64,000 bases of DNA. Source: Sanguibacter keddieii DSM 10542 (lineage in GTDB: Bacteria > Actinomycetota > Actinomycetes > Actinomycetales > Cellulomonadaceae). Positions 8,549 to 16,141 of the stretch are shown piece after piece. The stretch lies in NCBI RefSeq assembly GCF_000024925.1, contig NC_013521.1:3658001-3722000 (forward strand), given 5' to 3'. Position 1 is the first letter of the stretch, and every line of letters begins with the position of its first letter. Under the pieces are notes generated by a model that saw nothing but the letters and a program-made list of their open reading frames with translations, did no database searches and was not told the DNA's origin. The translations under genes and the position numbers were made by a program.

Positions 8549-8675
8549 GTCCGACAACCGCGAGAGAACCTCGCACCCGAGGGAGAGACCCGTCCTGCCC
8601 AGCAGAAAACTTTCTAACACCTCGCTGGACACCTGCCCGACGGATTGTTGACACATGGAATAAACTCAACCCACC

Positions 8676-9878
8676 ATGACCTCACCCCTCCAGCCGACAG
8701 TCTCGGCGCCGACCGCCTCGACAGCGTGGACCCCGCTGTCCGGCCCGACGCGCCAGATCGCCCTCGAGGTGCTCCTCGACGGCCCGCTGTCGCGCAGCGC
8801 GCTGTCGCAGCGGCTGGGCCTGTCCCCTGGCAGCCTCACCCGGCTGACCAAGCCGCTGCTCGACGCCGGCCTCCTCGTCGAGGCCCAGGCGCCCGCCGAG
8901 GCCGACGACGCGCCGCGCCTCGGTCGGCCCGCGCAGCCCCTCGACGTGGACCCGTCGTCGCACCACTTCGTGGGTGTGAAGCTCACCGGCGACCACGCCT
9001 ACGCCGCGCTCACCGACCTGCGCGCCGGGGTCCTCGCCGCGGCCGACGCCCCGCTCGACGCGACCGACCCCGAGCGCGTGGTCGACGTGGTGGCCCAGCT
9101 CGTCGACGACCTCGTCGCGACCCTCGCGACGGTGCGGCCGTCCGCGTCGGTGACCGGCCTCGGCGTGAGCCTCGGCGGGCACGTCGAGCGCCGCACCGAC
9201 GTGACGCTCGCGGACCATCTCGGCTGGCGCGACCTCCCCCTCGCCGCCCTGCTGGCCGAGCGCACCAGCCTGCGCACCGTCGTCGAGAACGACATCGTCG
9301 CGGTCACCGAGGCCACCCACTGGTTCGGCGAGGGCCACGGCTGCTCACGCTTCGCCCTCGTGACCATCGGCGCGGGCATCGGCTATGGGCTCGTGGTGCA
9401 CGACGCGGCCGTCGAGAGCCCGGAGGCCGGGCTCAGCCTCCTCTCGCACTTCTCCCTCGACCCCGACGGACCGGTCGGCCCGTGCGGTCACGCCGGCTGC
9501 GCGACGGCGATGCTCACGACGGGCGCGCTCGTCGAGCGGGCGTCGGCGCTGCTGGGGCGCGAGGTCACCTACGACCAGCTGCTCGACCTCGCCGCCGCCG
9601 GTGACCCCGTCGCGCGCGACCTGGTCGACGCGAGCGGCCGCGCGCTGGGCCGGCTGCTCGCCGCGGTCGCCAACCTCACGATGCCCGAGCGTGTCGTGCT
9701 GGGCGGCGAGGGCGTGCGTCTCGCCGAGGTGGCCGCCGACGCCCTGCAGACCGGCCTGCGCGGCGACCGCGACCCCCGGACCCGGCCGCTCGACATCCGC
9801 CTGCAGAGCCCCGAGCTCGCCCACTGGGCTCGCGGCGCCGCTGTGGTCGCCATCCAGACCTTCGTCCTCGGGCGCTGA
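8676..9878 (+). CDS. ROK-family transcriptional regulator
   Basis: The 400-residue protein has an N-terminal winged helix-turn-helix (about residues 25-85, TRQIALEVLLDGPLSRSALSQRLGLSPGSLTRLTKPLLDAGLL) and a C-terminal ROK sugar-binding domain. Within it, the ATPase-fold segment TIGAGIGYGLVV and a zinc-type loop (PCGHAGCATAM) are seen. ROK regulators release or bind DNA in response to sugars. Being divergent from the alpha-galactosidase operon, it probably controls that operon with galactose, melibiose or a phosphorylated derivative as signal; this is inferred from position. The start at 8676 is the first ATG before the helix-turn-helix. Confidence 0.92.
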   Translation: MTSPLQPTVSAPTASTAWTPLSGPTRQIALEVLLDGPLSRSALSQRLGLSPGSLTRLTKPLLDAGLLVEAQAPAEADDAPRLGRPAQPLDVDPSSHHFVGVKLTGDHAYAALTDLRAGVLAAADAPLDATDPERVVDVVAQLVDDLVATLATVRPSASVTGLGVSLGGHVERRTDVTLADHLGWRDLPLAALLAERTSLRTVVENDIVAVTEATHWFGEGHGCSRFALVTIGAGIGYGLVVHDAAVESPEAGLSLLSHFSLDPDGPVGPCGHAGCATAMLTTGALVERASALLGREVTYDQLLDLAAAGDPVARDLVDASGRALGRLLAAVANLTMPERVVLGGEGVRLAEVAADALQTGLRGDRDPRTRPLDIRLQSPELAHWARGAAVVAIQTFVLGR

Positions 9879-9952
9879 CGCGCGCCACCGGCGGAGGACG
9901 AGGGACACCGTCTGTCGCCCCGCGCGGCCTCGTCGCCGGTCTGGTCCCGCAG

Positions 9953-10966
9953 CTACGCCCCTCCGTACCTCGCGTGCACGTCGCCGTCGACCAGCCGCCA
10001 GCAGAAGTCGTTCATCCGAGCGGCCGCAACGGCGTGCCGCGCGACGACCCCCGCCACCGTGGCAGGCACGTCGTCCGGGACCCCCTCCTCCGCGCACCGT
10101 CGCACGTAGGCGTTGCGGGCCGCGAGACCGTCCTCGGCCAGCCGCGGCACCACGCCCGCCGCGGTGACCACCCAGTTGACCAGCCGCATCGCGGCGTAGT
10201 CGGCGTCATGGTCCACGTTCTGCCCGACGAAGTCGCGCTCGGCGGCCGACAGGTCGAACCGGGGAGACGTCGCCAGGCCGAGGTCGACGAGGTAGAGCTG
10301 CTCGCCGTCGGACCGCACGTTGCCCAGGTGCCCGTCCATGTGCAGGATCTCGCGACGCCGCAAGAACCTCACCGCGTCGAAGAGCTGCCGCTCGAAGGTC
10401 TCTGCGCAGGTCGACGGGTCCCCCAGCCGGTCGAGGACCGGGTACGGGACGTGCTCGAGGAAGAGGACCAGGCTGGAGGTCGCAGCGGCCAGCTCCTCGA
10501 GACGTACCCGGACCGCCGCGTCTCCCCCGAGCTGCGCCACGACAGCCTCGACGTCCTCGTGCTCCGGCGCCACCGGCGGCCTCCCCGGGAGCACCCGCCA
10601 GTGGTGCAGCAGGGCGAAGGCCTCGGACCCGCCGGCGAGCACGCCGTCGGTGAGGATCTCGTTCGCGGCGAGCTCGCGCCACGCACCGAAGCCCGGTCCG
10701 GCGAGAGGGTGCATGCCGTACTGGCAGGCGAGCGGCAGGTCGAAGAGGTTCGCCGTGCTGGACGGGTGGGCGAGCTCCCGGTCGGTGATCGGGACGCGCT
10801 TGACGAAGACCGCGACGCCGTCGACGTCGAGGACGCCGGTGCCACCGCCGACGCCCGTCGCACCGGTGGCCTGCGCGTCGAGAGCCGCGACGAGCTCGTC
10901 GTCGTCGAGGGCGGAGAGCGCCGCGGACACGAGGTCGTGGCGGGCTCGCCGGGCGGTCAGCAGCAT
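9953..10966 (-). CDS. Protein-kinase-fold protein of unknown substrate
   Basis: The product is about 337 residues and shows a kinase-like catalytic loop HMDGHLGNVRSDG followed by LYLVDLGLA, which corresponds to HxDxxxxN and to DLG in place of DFG. Upstream, GVAVFVKRVPITDREL resembles the strand with the ATP-anchoring lysine. It therefore looks like an active small-molecule or protein kinase rather than a degenerate one. I do not recognise a named family. A GTG at 10969 precedes the ATG at 10966. It lies just outside the lanthipeptide cluster, on the same strand but separated from it by two genes, one of them on the other strand, so I do not assign it to that pathway. Confidence 0.6.
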   Translation of the reverse strand: MLLTARRARHDLVSAALSALDDDELVAALDAQATGATGVGGGTGVLDVDGVAVFVKRVPITDRELAHPSSTANLFDLPLACQYGMHPLAGPGFGAWRELAANEILTDGVLAGGSEAFALLHHWRVLPGRPPVAPEHEDVEAVVAQLGGDAAVRVRLEELAAATSSLVLFLEHVPYPVLDRLGDPSTCAETFERQLFDAVRFLRRREILHMDGHLGNVRSDGEQLYLVDLGLATSPRFDLSAAERDFVGQNVDHDADYAAMRLVNWVVTAAGVVPRLAEDGLAARNAYVRRCAEEGVPDDVPATVAGVVARHAVAAARMNDFCWRLVDGDVHARYGGA

Positions 10967-11001
10967 CACCCCATCCTGCCCGTCACGGCGAGGGACCGCT
11001 C

Positions 11002-11397
11002 TCAGCCGTCGCGCTCAGCGGCAGAGACGGTGACCCGGCCGTCGCTGTCGACCGTGATGTGCTCTCCGGAGCAGACGGGTCCGGGCAGGACGGACCGCTG
11101 GCCCGAGGCCGACACGACGACCACGTCTCCCGGGCTGCAGCCGTACTCGTGGATGATGGCCCCTCCGCTGGAGGAGACCTCGGTGTCGTCGTCCCCGAGC
11201 TGCACGGTGACCGCGTGCGGGCTGCTGTTGGTGATCTCCAGCTGCCCGGACTCGCCGCACGCCGCCGTGAGCAGCACGAGCCCGGTCACCGCCACGGCAG
11301 CTCCTCGTCGTGCTGCGGTGCGTCGCACGGCGGTCCGTCGCGTCGCGCTCGGTCGCCCCGTGACCAGCCGTGCCGCCGTCATCGTCGTCATCGTCAT
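11002..11397 (-). CDS. Small secreted lipoprotein of unknown function
   Basis: This 131-residue protein starts with an unusually Arg/Thr-rich stretch, then a hydrophobic segment AAVAVTGLVLLTAAC that ends in a lipobox-like TAAC (Cys47). The mature part, about 84 residues, has two further cysteines (in HEYGCSPG and GPVCSG) that could form a disulfide. AGGAGAAGAAGG lies 6-17 nt before the ATG. The mature domain reads like a small beta-fold (LEITNSSPHAVTVQLGDD). I do not recognise the family. Confidence 0.7.
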   Translation of the reverse strand: MTMTTMTAARLVTGRPSATRRTAVRRTAARRGAAVAVTGLVLLTAACGESGQLEITNSSPHAVTVQLGDDDTEVSSSGGAIIHEYGCSPGDVVVVSASGQRSVLPGPVCSGEHITVDSDGRVTVSAAERDG

Positions 11398-11580
11398 CTG
11401 CGCCTTCTTCTCCTGTGTCCTGCCCCTGCTCGCCAGGCTAGGGCGTCCCATCCCGCGAAGAGGTCGCCTGCCCGAAGCGTTCACGAGACCCGCACCCCCG
11501 GCATCGGCCCTCCCGGTCACGACCTCAGAGCGCGCCGCGTCACGCCAGGCCCCGTGCGTCGAGAGGACGCGAGGCCGTCC

Positions 11581-12378
11581 ATGCAGCATCATCGGTACCC
11601 AGCACACTGCGCGAGCCCCGGCCGCCCGACCTTGGAGCCCGTCATCCCCAGCCTCGTCCTCGGCGTCATCGGCATGAACGTCTTCGCGGTCGTGCTCGTG
11701 GTCGCCCGCGCCCGCGCCTTCCACCGGCCCCTGTACAAGCCGATGCTGCTCAACATCGGCCTGTCGATCCTGCCCGTCTTCGTGCTGGTCGTCGGTCTCG
11801 TCGCGACCCTCGTGTCGCTCGCTGCGTCTCGAGGCGACGCCGTCGACAGCCCGATGCACGTCCTGTCGGTGGTCATCGCCGTCGTCAGTGCGCTCGTCTG
11901 GCTGCTGCTGCTCCCGAACGCCAGCTACCTCATCACCGAGCTCAACCTCAGCCACCGCACCGACGACGACCCGACGCCGCTCTGGTACGACATCGTCCTG
12001 GTCATCACCCTCGCGATGTCGGGCGTGCTCAACCTCGTGGTCAACGTGCTGGCGGTCCAGGTCCTGTACGGGGTGATGCGGTACCCGGACGACGACGTCG
12101 CCGGCCTGACCCAGCCCGACACCCGGCTCGTCGCCGTGGCCATCATCATGCTCAGCGCCGTCGGCGTGTACCTCGGCCGGTACCTGCGCCTCAACAGCTG
12201 GGACGTGACGCACCCCGGGTCGTTCCTGCGCAAGGTGCGCGACCACTTCACCCAGCAGGGCGCGGTCAAGACCTTCCTGGGCTTCACCCTCGTCCACACC
12301 GTGTTCATCGCGCTGCTCTACCTGACGATCGGCGGGACGATCATCGACCTGGTCGTCGCCTACCAGCAGAGCCGCTGA
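11581..12378 (+). CDS. DUF1361 integral membrane protein
   Basis: The protein of about 265 residues has six or so hydrophobic helices and the DUF1361 features LLLPNASYLITELNLS followed by a charged loop and LWYDIVLVITLAMSGVL. Function is unknown for the family. The start is uncertain: the ATG at 11581 gives an N-terminal tail of about 20 residues without homology, and the first membrane helix begins about 22 codons later (SLVLGVIGMNVFAVVLVV). It is convergent with the lanthipeptide cluster and is probably not part of it. Confidence 0.75.
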   Translation: MQHHRYPAHCASPGRPTLEPVIPSLVLGVIGMNVFAVVLVVARARAFHRPLYKPMLLNIGLSILPVFVLVVGLVATLVSLAASRGDAVDSPMHVLSVVIAVVSALVWLLLLPNASYLITELNLSHRTDDDPTPLWYDIVLVITLAMSGVLNLVVNVLAVQVLYGVMRYPDDDVAGLTQPDTRLVAVAIIMLSAVGVYLGRYLRLNSWDVTHPGSFLRKVRDHFTQQGAVKTFLGFTLVHTVFIALLYLTIGGTIIDLVVAYQQSR

Positions 12379-12421
12379 CCACGGCGCACCTGCTGCTGGC
12401 CGGGCTGCGCCCCACCCGCTC

Positions 12422-13438
12422 TCAGCCGGGCTGTGCCGCCGAGAGGTCGACGTCCGGCGAGTCGACGTTGCGCCACGGCTCGCCCGGCACCACACCCGCC
12501 TCCGCGAGGGACGACGCGACCGCCTCCGGCACGTCGGACCCCCGCAGGTGCTCGGCACCAGCCTGGGAGAGGATGCCGTCGACGATCGCGTGGCACCGGT
12601 GCTCGCCGAAGCTGAGGTTGGTCCAGCCGGTCCGGCGGTCCGCCGGCTCGAAGGCGACACCCACACCCGGCCCGACCCTGCGGGCCAGCAGCGAGGTCTC
12701 GTCGCCGATCCCGTCGAGGGTCTGGGCGAGGCGCAGCAGGGCTCCGACCAGGTGCCACGACGAACGTCCGAGGTAGACGACCATCGCGTCCCGACGCGGG
12801 TACAGCGCGGCGTGCGACCCGATCTTCGCCCGGTAGGCGGCTCCCTCGCCCTCGAGGGCGGTGAGCACGGTCCGCCACACCTCGGGCGCGCTCGTCTCGC
12901 TCCGCACGTGCAGGTACACCCGCAGCACAGGCTCGCCGTGCGGACGACCGACCGACCCGTCCACGAGGAAGAACCCTGGCGACAGGCCCGGACGGACGGC
13001 CGGCAGCCGCACCTGCCCGGTCCACTCGGTCACCGCTCCGTCACGGACCTCCGCCGGCAGGTCGCCGACGAGCAGGTCACGGTCGACGGCGAAGCGCACG
13101 CCGTCGACGACGGCCACCAGGTGGCTGCCGGTCGGGTGCGGCAGCAGACCCAGCGGCACGGTACGCACCACTGTCTGGTGCGGTGTGGCCTCCTCGAGCC
13201 GCTGCTCGAGCCGGGCGTCGCGCCAGGAGCGCGGGATGCCGTCCTCGGCGTCCGACCGCGGACCGGTGTGCAGCACCTCGTAGAGCTTTCCCGCGAAGGC
13301 GGTGCGCACGGCGGCGGCGGACGGTCCCTCGATCGGGTCGGCGTCACCGACCGTCACGGAGCGCCCGCCGTCGGAGACGACGACGGTCCCGAGCGCCGTC
13401 AGGAGGTCGTCAGGGAGCAGCGTGGTCGTGGTGCTCAT
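12422..13438 (-). CDS. Class V lanthipeptide synthetase component, HopA1-domain protein (LxmY-like)
   Basis: The 338-residue protein has a HopA1-like domain in its C-terminal half (about residues 180-310: LRVYLHVRSETSAPEVW, AKIGSHAALYPRRDAMVVYLG, GWTNLSFGEHRCHAIVDGIL). In class V lanthipeptide pathways (lexapeptide, pristinin, cacaoidin) such a protein acts with an APH-fold kinase and is thought to be the cyclase that joins Cys to dehydro-residues. Here it directly follows that kinase gene with a 4-bp ATGA overlap, and the precursors are just beyond. The ATG at 13438 is chosen for the overlap and GGGAG nearby. Despite the domain name, nothing suggests a type III effector. It is the last gene of the cluster. 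Confidence 0.85.
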   Translation of the reverse strand: MSTTTTLLPDDLLTALGTVVVSDGGRSVTVGDADPIEGPSAAAVRTAFAGKLYEVLHTGPRSDAEDGIPRSWRDARLEQRLEEATPHQTVVRTVPLGLLPHPTGSHLVAVVDGVRFAVDRDLLVGDLPAEVRDGAVTEWTGQVRLPAVRPGLSPGFFLVDGSVGRPHGEPVLRVYLHVRSETSAPEVWRTVLTALEGEGAAYRAKIGSHAALYPRRDAMVVYLGRSSWHLVGALLRLAQTLDGIGDETSLLARRVGPGVGVAFEPADRRTGWTNLSFGEHRCHAIVDGILSQAGAEHLRGSDVPEAVASSLAEAGVVPGEPWRNVDSPDVDLSAAQPG

Positions 13439-14544
13439 GCGGAGGCTCCCTCGGCGCGGACCATCCGGGTCATGGACGTCGGGTCGGTGACGATCGACCG
13501 ACCGATGCCGGCGACCGCCCGGGCCAGCGGGTGCAGCCTGGCCTTCTCGTGCGCGGCAGCGAGCAGCCGGTCGATGAGGTGCCACCCGGCGAAGCGGCAG
13601 GCCCGCACGAGCACGTCGTCGAGGGGGCGGCCGGACTCGGCCTCGTAGGCGGCCAGCGCCCGGCGGATGGTCGGCAGCGCCTCGTCGAGGCGCTCCGAGC
13701 CGCGTCGCATGATGCTGTCGTGGTCGACGACCTCACCCTCCTCGGTCTCGGTGAGCGCAGAGAAGGCGTGGTTGAGGAACTCCCCCACCAGGGCGCCGAG
13801 GTCGCGCGCCGGGTCGCCGAGGCGGAACTCCTCCCAGTCGCACAGCCACAGCGAACCGTCGACCAGCAAGAACTGGTCCAGGCGCAGGTCGCCGTGGACG
13901 GGGACCGCCTCGGTCGCGGCCTCGTCGTGACGCAGCGCCGCGAGCGCCGCGACCAGCTCGTGGTCGCGCTGCAGCAGCGACCAGGTCTCGAGCTCGGCCG
14001 CCGACAGCTGCGGCAGCATCGTCAGCGGGAGGACCGTGAGGCTGCCGACCGGTGGAAGTGCGCTCGGCTCCCGCGACACCTCGACACCGGCAGGCACCGG
14101 GGCGGCGTGCGCCGCCGCCAGGCACCGGCCGAGATCGTCGGCGACCTCCGGGGGCATCTCGTCCTCGCTCAGCAGCGTCCCGCCGTCGGTCGCGTCGAGA
14201 AGCCGCTCGAAGACGACGATCCCCTCGTCCCGCGAGACCGCGAGGATCGACGGTACCCGGACGCCCTCGACCGGGTCGAGCACCTGCTGCGCGGCCACGA
14301 TGGCGTCCATGCGCGCCCGGACCGTCCCGGCCCCGCCCGAGACCCTCTTGACGAAGACGTGGGCCCCCGTCGTGGTCTGCCCCAGCCAGTTCTCGTTGCG
14401 TCCCCGGGCGGCGCTCGGCAGGTCCACGAAGGCCCCCAGCCCGGCAGCGGCCAGCGTGGCCTCCACGGCAGGGACGTCGGAAAGCGCCCGCGCCCTCAGA
14501 CCGGTCGTCGCGGTCTTCTCCGAAACTGCCTGTGACATCGTCAT
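13435..14544 (-). CDS. Class V lanthipeptide kinase, APH-fold (LxmK-like)
   Basis: The 369-residue protein has the aminoglycoside phosphotransferase fold with an intact catalytic loop VHGDLRLDQFLL and the metal-binding LWLCDWEEFRLGDPARDLG. In class V systems this kinase phosphorylates Ser/Thr of the precursor before elimination to dehydroalanine or dehydrobutyrine. The N-terminal GRGRNENWLG/HVFVKRV region holds the likely ATP-binding lysine. It lies 138 bp after the precursor genes, with a hairpin between, and overlaps the HopA1 gene by 4 bp. Two ATG codons, at 14544 and 14538, are both possible starts; GAGGCAG lies a few nt before the first. An antibiotic-resistance role is unlikely given the neighbours. 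Confidence 0.85.
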   Translation of the reverse strand: MTMSQAVSEKTATTGLRARALSDVPAVEATLAAAGLGAFVDLPSAARGRNENWLGQTTTGAHVFVKRVSGGAGTVRARMDAIVAAQQVLDPVEGVRVPSILAVSRDEGIVVFERLLDATDGGTLLSEDEMPPEVADDLGRCLAAAHAAPVPAGVEVSREPSALPPVGSLTVLPLTMLPQLSAAELETWSLLQRDHELVAALAALRHDEAATEAVPVHGDLRLDQFLLVDGSLWLCDWEEFRLGDPARDLGALVGEFLNHAFSALTETEEGEVVDHDSIMRRGSERLDEALPTIRRALAAYEAESGRPLDDVLVRACRFAGWHLIDRLLAAAHEKARLHPLARAVAGIGRSIVTDPTSMTRMVRAEGASA

Positions 14545-14628
14545 CGGTGCTGCCTCGCTCGTCGTCGTCCGGGGGCACCGTCACCCGCGTCCGCGCAGGT
14601 CGGCACCGCTGTCTGAGGCTACAGAGAA

Positions 14629-14667
14629 CGGGGTGGGCCCGCCCCTCGAGAGGACGGACCCACCCCG
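14629..14667 (-). terminator. Hairpin between precursor genes and synthetase genes (partial terminator)
   Basis: On the minus strand a 13-bp stem (14655-14667 with 14629-14641, one G-T wobble) begins 16 nt after the first precursor's stop codon and is followed by TTCTCTGT. Such a hairpin would let most transcripts end after the precursors, giving much precursor and little synthetase, as in many lantibiotic operons. The strength cannot be judged by eye. Confidence 0.6.
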
Positions 14668-14682
14668 AGGGTGGCGGTGGGG

Positions 14683-14892
14683 TCAGCAGCCGTGGTCGAA
14701 GGTGTTGTCGACCGAGACGGCGCTGATGGCCGAGACCGCTCCGATCGAGGCCGCGGTGCACGGCGCGCTCGAGATCGTCAGGGTCGTGGTGGTGGGCGTG
14801 ACGCCCGCGGCGTCGGCAGCCGGTGCTGCGGCGAGCTCGCCCGCGTCGGTGTAGGCGGTGTAGCCGGCGATGATGTCCTGGTTCAGTGCCAT
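14683..14892 (-). CDS. Class V lanthipeptide (lanthidin) precursor peptide 1
   Basis: This 69-residue peptide has an acidic, Ala-rich leader (DIIAGYTAYTDAGELAAAP) and a Thr run (residues 32-39), then a Ser/Ala/Val-rich core from about Ser41 to Cys69. The only cysteines are Cys45 in SSAPC and Cys69 in NTFDHGC. From memory the core closely resembles cacaoidin, whose N-terminal SSAPC makes a dimethyl-lanthionine and whose C-terminal T-x4-C makes AviMeCys. I predict Ser41-Cys45 and Thr64-Cys69 rings, with Ser42, Thr46, Ser49, Ser54, Ser57 and Ser60 open to dehydration and reduction to D-residues. AGAGGAGAG precedes the ATG. There is no Tyr in the core, so the tyrosine glycosylation of cacaoidin is not expected. 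Confidence 0.88.
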   Translation of the reverse strand: MALNQDIIAGYTAYTDAGELAAAPAADAAGVTPTTTTLTISSAPCTAASIGAVSAISAVSVDNTFDHGC

Positions 14893-15019
14893 GGTGCTCT
14901 CCTCTGGTTCTCGCGTCCGTGCCGCCCTCTGCGGCAGACGACGCTCTCCTGTCGGTGTGCGTGGTGCAGGTCAGACCGGGGTGCCGGACCGTCGCAGGCC
15001 CGGCAGGTGCTGCAGGTGC

Positions 15020-15229
15020 TCAGCAGCCGTGGTCGAAGGTGTTGTCGACCGAGACCGCGCTGACCACGGAGACACCGGCGATCGACGCCGCGATGCACGG
15101 GTGGCTCGAGATCGTCAGCGTGGTGGTCGTCGGGGTGACCCCTGCGGCGTCGGCGGCCGGCGCCGCAGCGAGCTCGCCCGCGTCCGTGTAGGCGGTGTAA
15201 CCGGCGATGATGTCCTGGTCGAGCGTCAT
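15020..15229 (-). CDS. Class V lanthipeptide (lanthidin) precursor peptide 2
   Basis: This second 69-residue precursor is a tandem duplicate, 337 bp from the first. The leader is the same except at residues 2 and 4, and the core differs at a handful of sites: SSHPC in place of SSAPC, Ile46 in place of Thr46, Ala51-Gly52 in place of Gly51-Ala52, and Val55-Val56 in place of Ala55-Ile56. Both cysteines (45 and 69) and Thr64 are kept. All changes fall outside the predicted rings except residue 43. AGGAGA lies 7 nt before the ATG. Being first in transcription, it may be the more abundant peptide. The pair could act singly or as a two-component peptide. Confidence 0.88.
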   Translation of the reverse strand: MTLDQDIIAGYTAYTDAGELAAAPAADAAGVTPTTTTLTISSHPCIAASIAGVSVVSAVSVDNTFDHGC

Positions 15230-15330
15230 GGTCGTCTCCTGTCTCCGTCGACCCGAGGGTTCCCCCGTGGCCGCGACGGTCGGCCCTGCGGCCGGTCCGT
15301 CCTGCGATCCCTTGGTACTGACAACACTAG

Positions 15331-15393
15331 GGAGGACCGCCGTCGGGCGAACCCTGCCGGAGGACGATCTCTCGCGTCGTCCTGGAGGAGGAC
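15331..15393. promoter_or_regulatory. GGAGGAC repeats at 28-bp spacing upstream of the precursors
   Basis: GGAGGAC occurs at 15331, 15359 and 15387, exactly 28 bp apart, in the 177-bp gap between the response regulator gene and precursor 2. Overlapping the middle copy is an inverted repeat AGGACGA-N9-TCGTCCT (15361-15383). These could be binding sites for the adjacent NarL-type response regulator at a precursor promoter. No clear -35/-10 pair was identified. Confidence 0.3.
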
Positions 15394-15406
15394 TCGACGC
15401 CCGCGC

Positions 15407-16141
15407 TCACATCCCCGGGGTGATCAGACCGCTCTCGTACGCGATCCCCACAGCCTGGGCGCGGTCGCGCGCGCCGGTCTTGGTGAAGATGTGCGAGACG
15501 TGCGACTTCACCGTCGTCTCGCTGAGGTGCAGGCTCTCGGCGATCTCCGTGTTGGACTGCCCCTCGGCGAGCGCGACGAGCACCTCCCGCTCGCGGTCGG
15601 TGAGGGCCCCCACCAGGTCGTCGCGCAGCCGTGTCTCAGGAGCAGAGGTGAAGCGGTCGATGACGATGCCCGTGACGTCGGCGTGCAGGTGCGCCTTGCC
15701 CTGGGCCGCCAACGAGACCGCCTCAATGAGCTCGTGCGAGGGGGCCACCTTGAGCAGGAAGCCGCTCACACCAGCCCGCAGACCGCCGTACACCACCTCC
15801 TCGTCCGCGAGCGCGGTGAGCATCACCACCTTGCAGGAGGTCGACTCGATGATGGTCCGGGCAGCCGTGATGCCGTCGACGTCGGGCAGCTGCACGTCCA
15901 TGAGGACGACGTCGGGCGCGAGGCTCACCGCGAGGTCGATGCCGTCCTGGCCGCAGGACGCCTCGCCGACGGTCTCCATCGTCTCCTCGAGGTCGATGAG
16001 GGTCATCAGCCCACGGCGCACCACCTCGTGGTCGTCGACGACGAGCACCCGCGTGCGCACCGCCGGCCGGCCGGCCCGGTCAGGAGCTCCGGGTGGCCCG
16101 GCCGGGGAGCTGGCGACGGTCGGCTCGGGGGTCAGGTCCAT
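15407..16141 (-). CDS. NarL/LuxR-type response regulator of the lanthipeptide cluster
   Basis: The 244-residue protein has a receiver domain (about residues 30-150, VLVVDDHEVVRRG, phosphorylated Asp82 in VVLMDVQLPDVDG, conserved Thr109 and Lys131) and a LuxR helix-turn-helix (about 178-240, LTDREREVLVALAEGQSNTEIAESLHLSETTVKSHV). Its start overlaps the end of the histidine kinase gene by 10 bp. It lies directly upstream of the two precursors, so it most likely controls their transcription. The 29-residue Pro-rich N-terminal tail is unusual; a GTG/ATG further in was not preferable because the overlap supports this ATG. Confidence 0.92.
   Translation of the reverse strand: MDLTPEPTVASSPAGPPGAPDRAGRPAVRTRVLVVDDHEVVRRGLMTLIDLEETMETVGEASCGQDGIDLAVSLAPDVVLMDVQLPDVDGITAARTIIESTSCKVVMLTALADEEVVYGGLRAGVSGFLLKVAPSHELIEAVSLAAQGKAHLHADVTGIVIDRFTSAPETRLRDDLVGALTDREREVLVALAEGQSNTEIAESLHLSETTVKSHVSHIFTKTGARDRAQAVGIAYESGLITPGM

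Noticed and set aside
8648..8653. TTGACA as the -35 box of the ROK gene promoter
   Set aside because: The matching -10 position would fall on the start codon region with no TAnnnT sequence.
9953..10966. Kinase-fold gene as part of the lanthipeptide operon
   Set aside because: A plus-strand DUF1361 gene and a separate lipoprotein gene lie between it and the cluster.
12422..13438. HopA1 domain read as a type III secretion effector
   Set aside because: No type III secretion gene is present, the organism is an actinobacterium, and the neighbours are a lanthipeptide kinase and precursors.
13435..14544. APH-fold kinase read as an aminoglycoside resistance gene
   Set aside because: It overlaps the HopA1 gene and lies by the precursors, which fits the class V kinase and not drug resistance.
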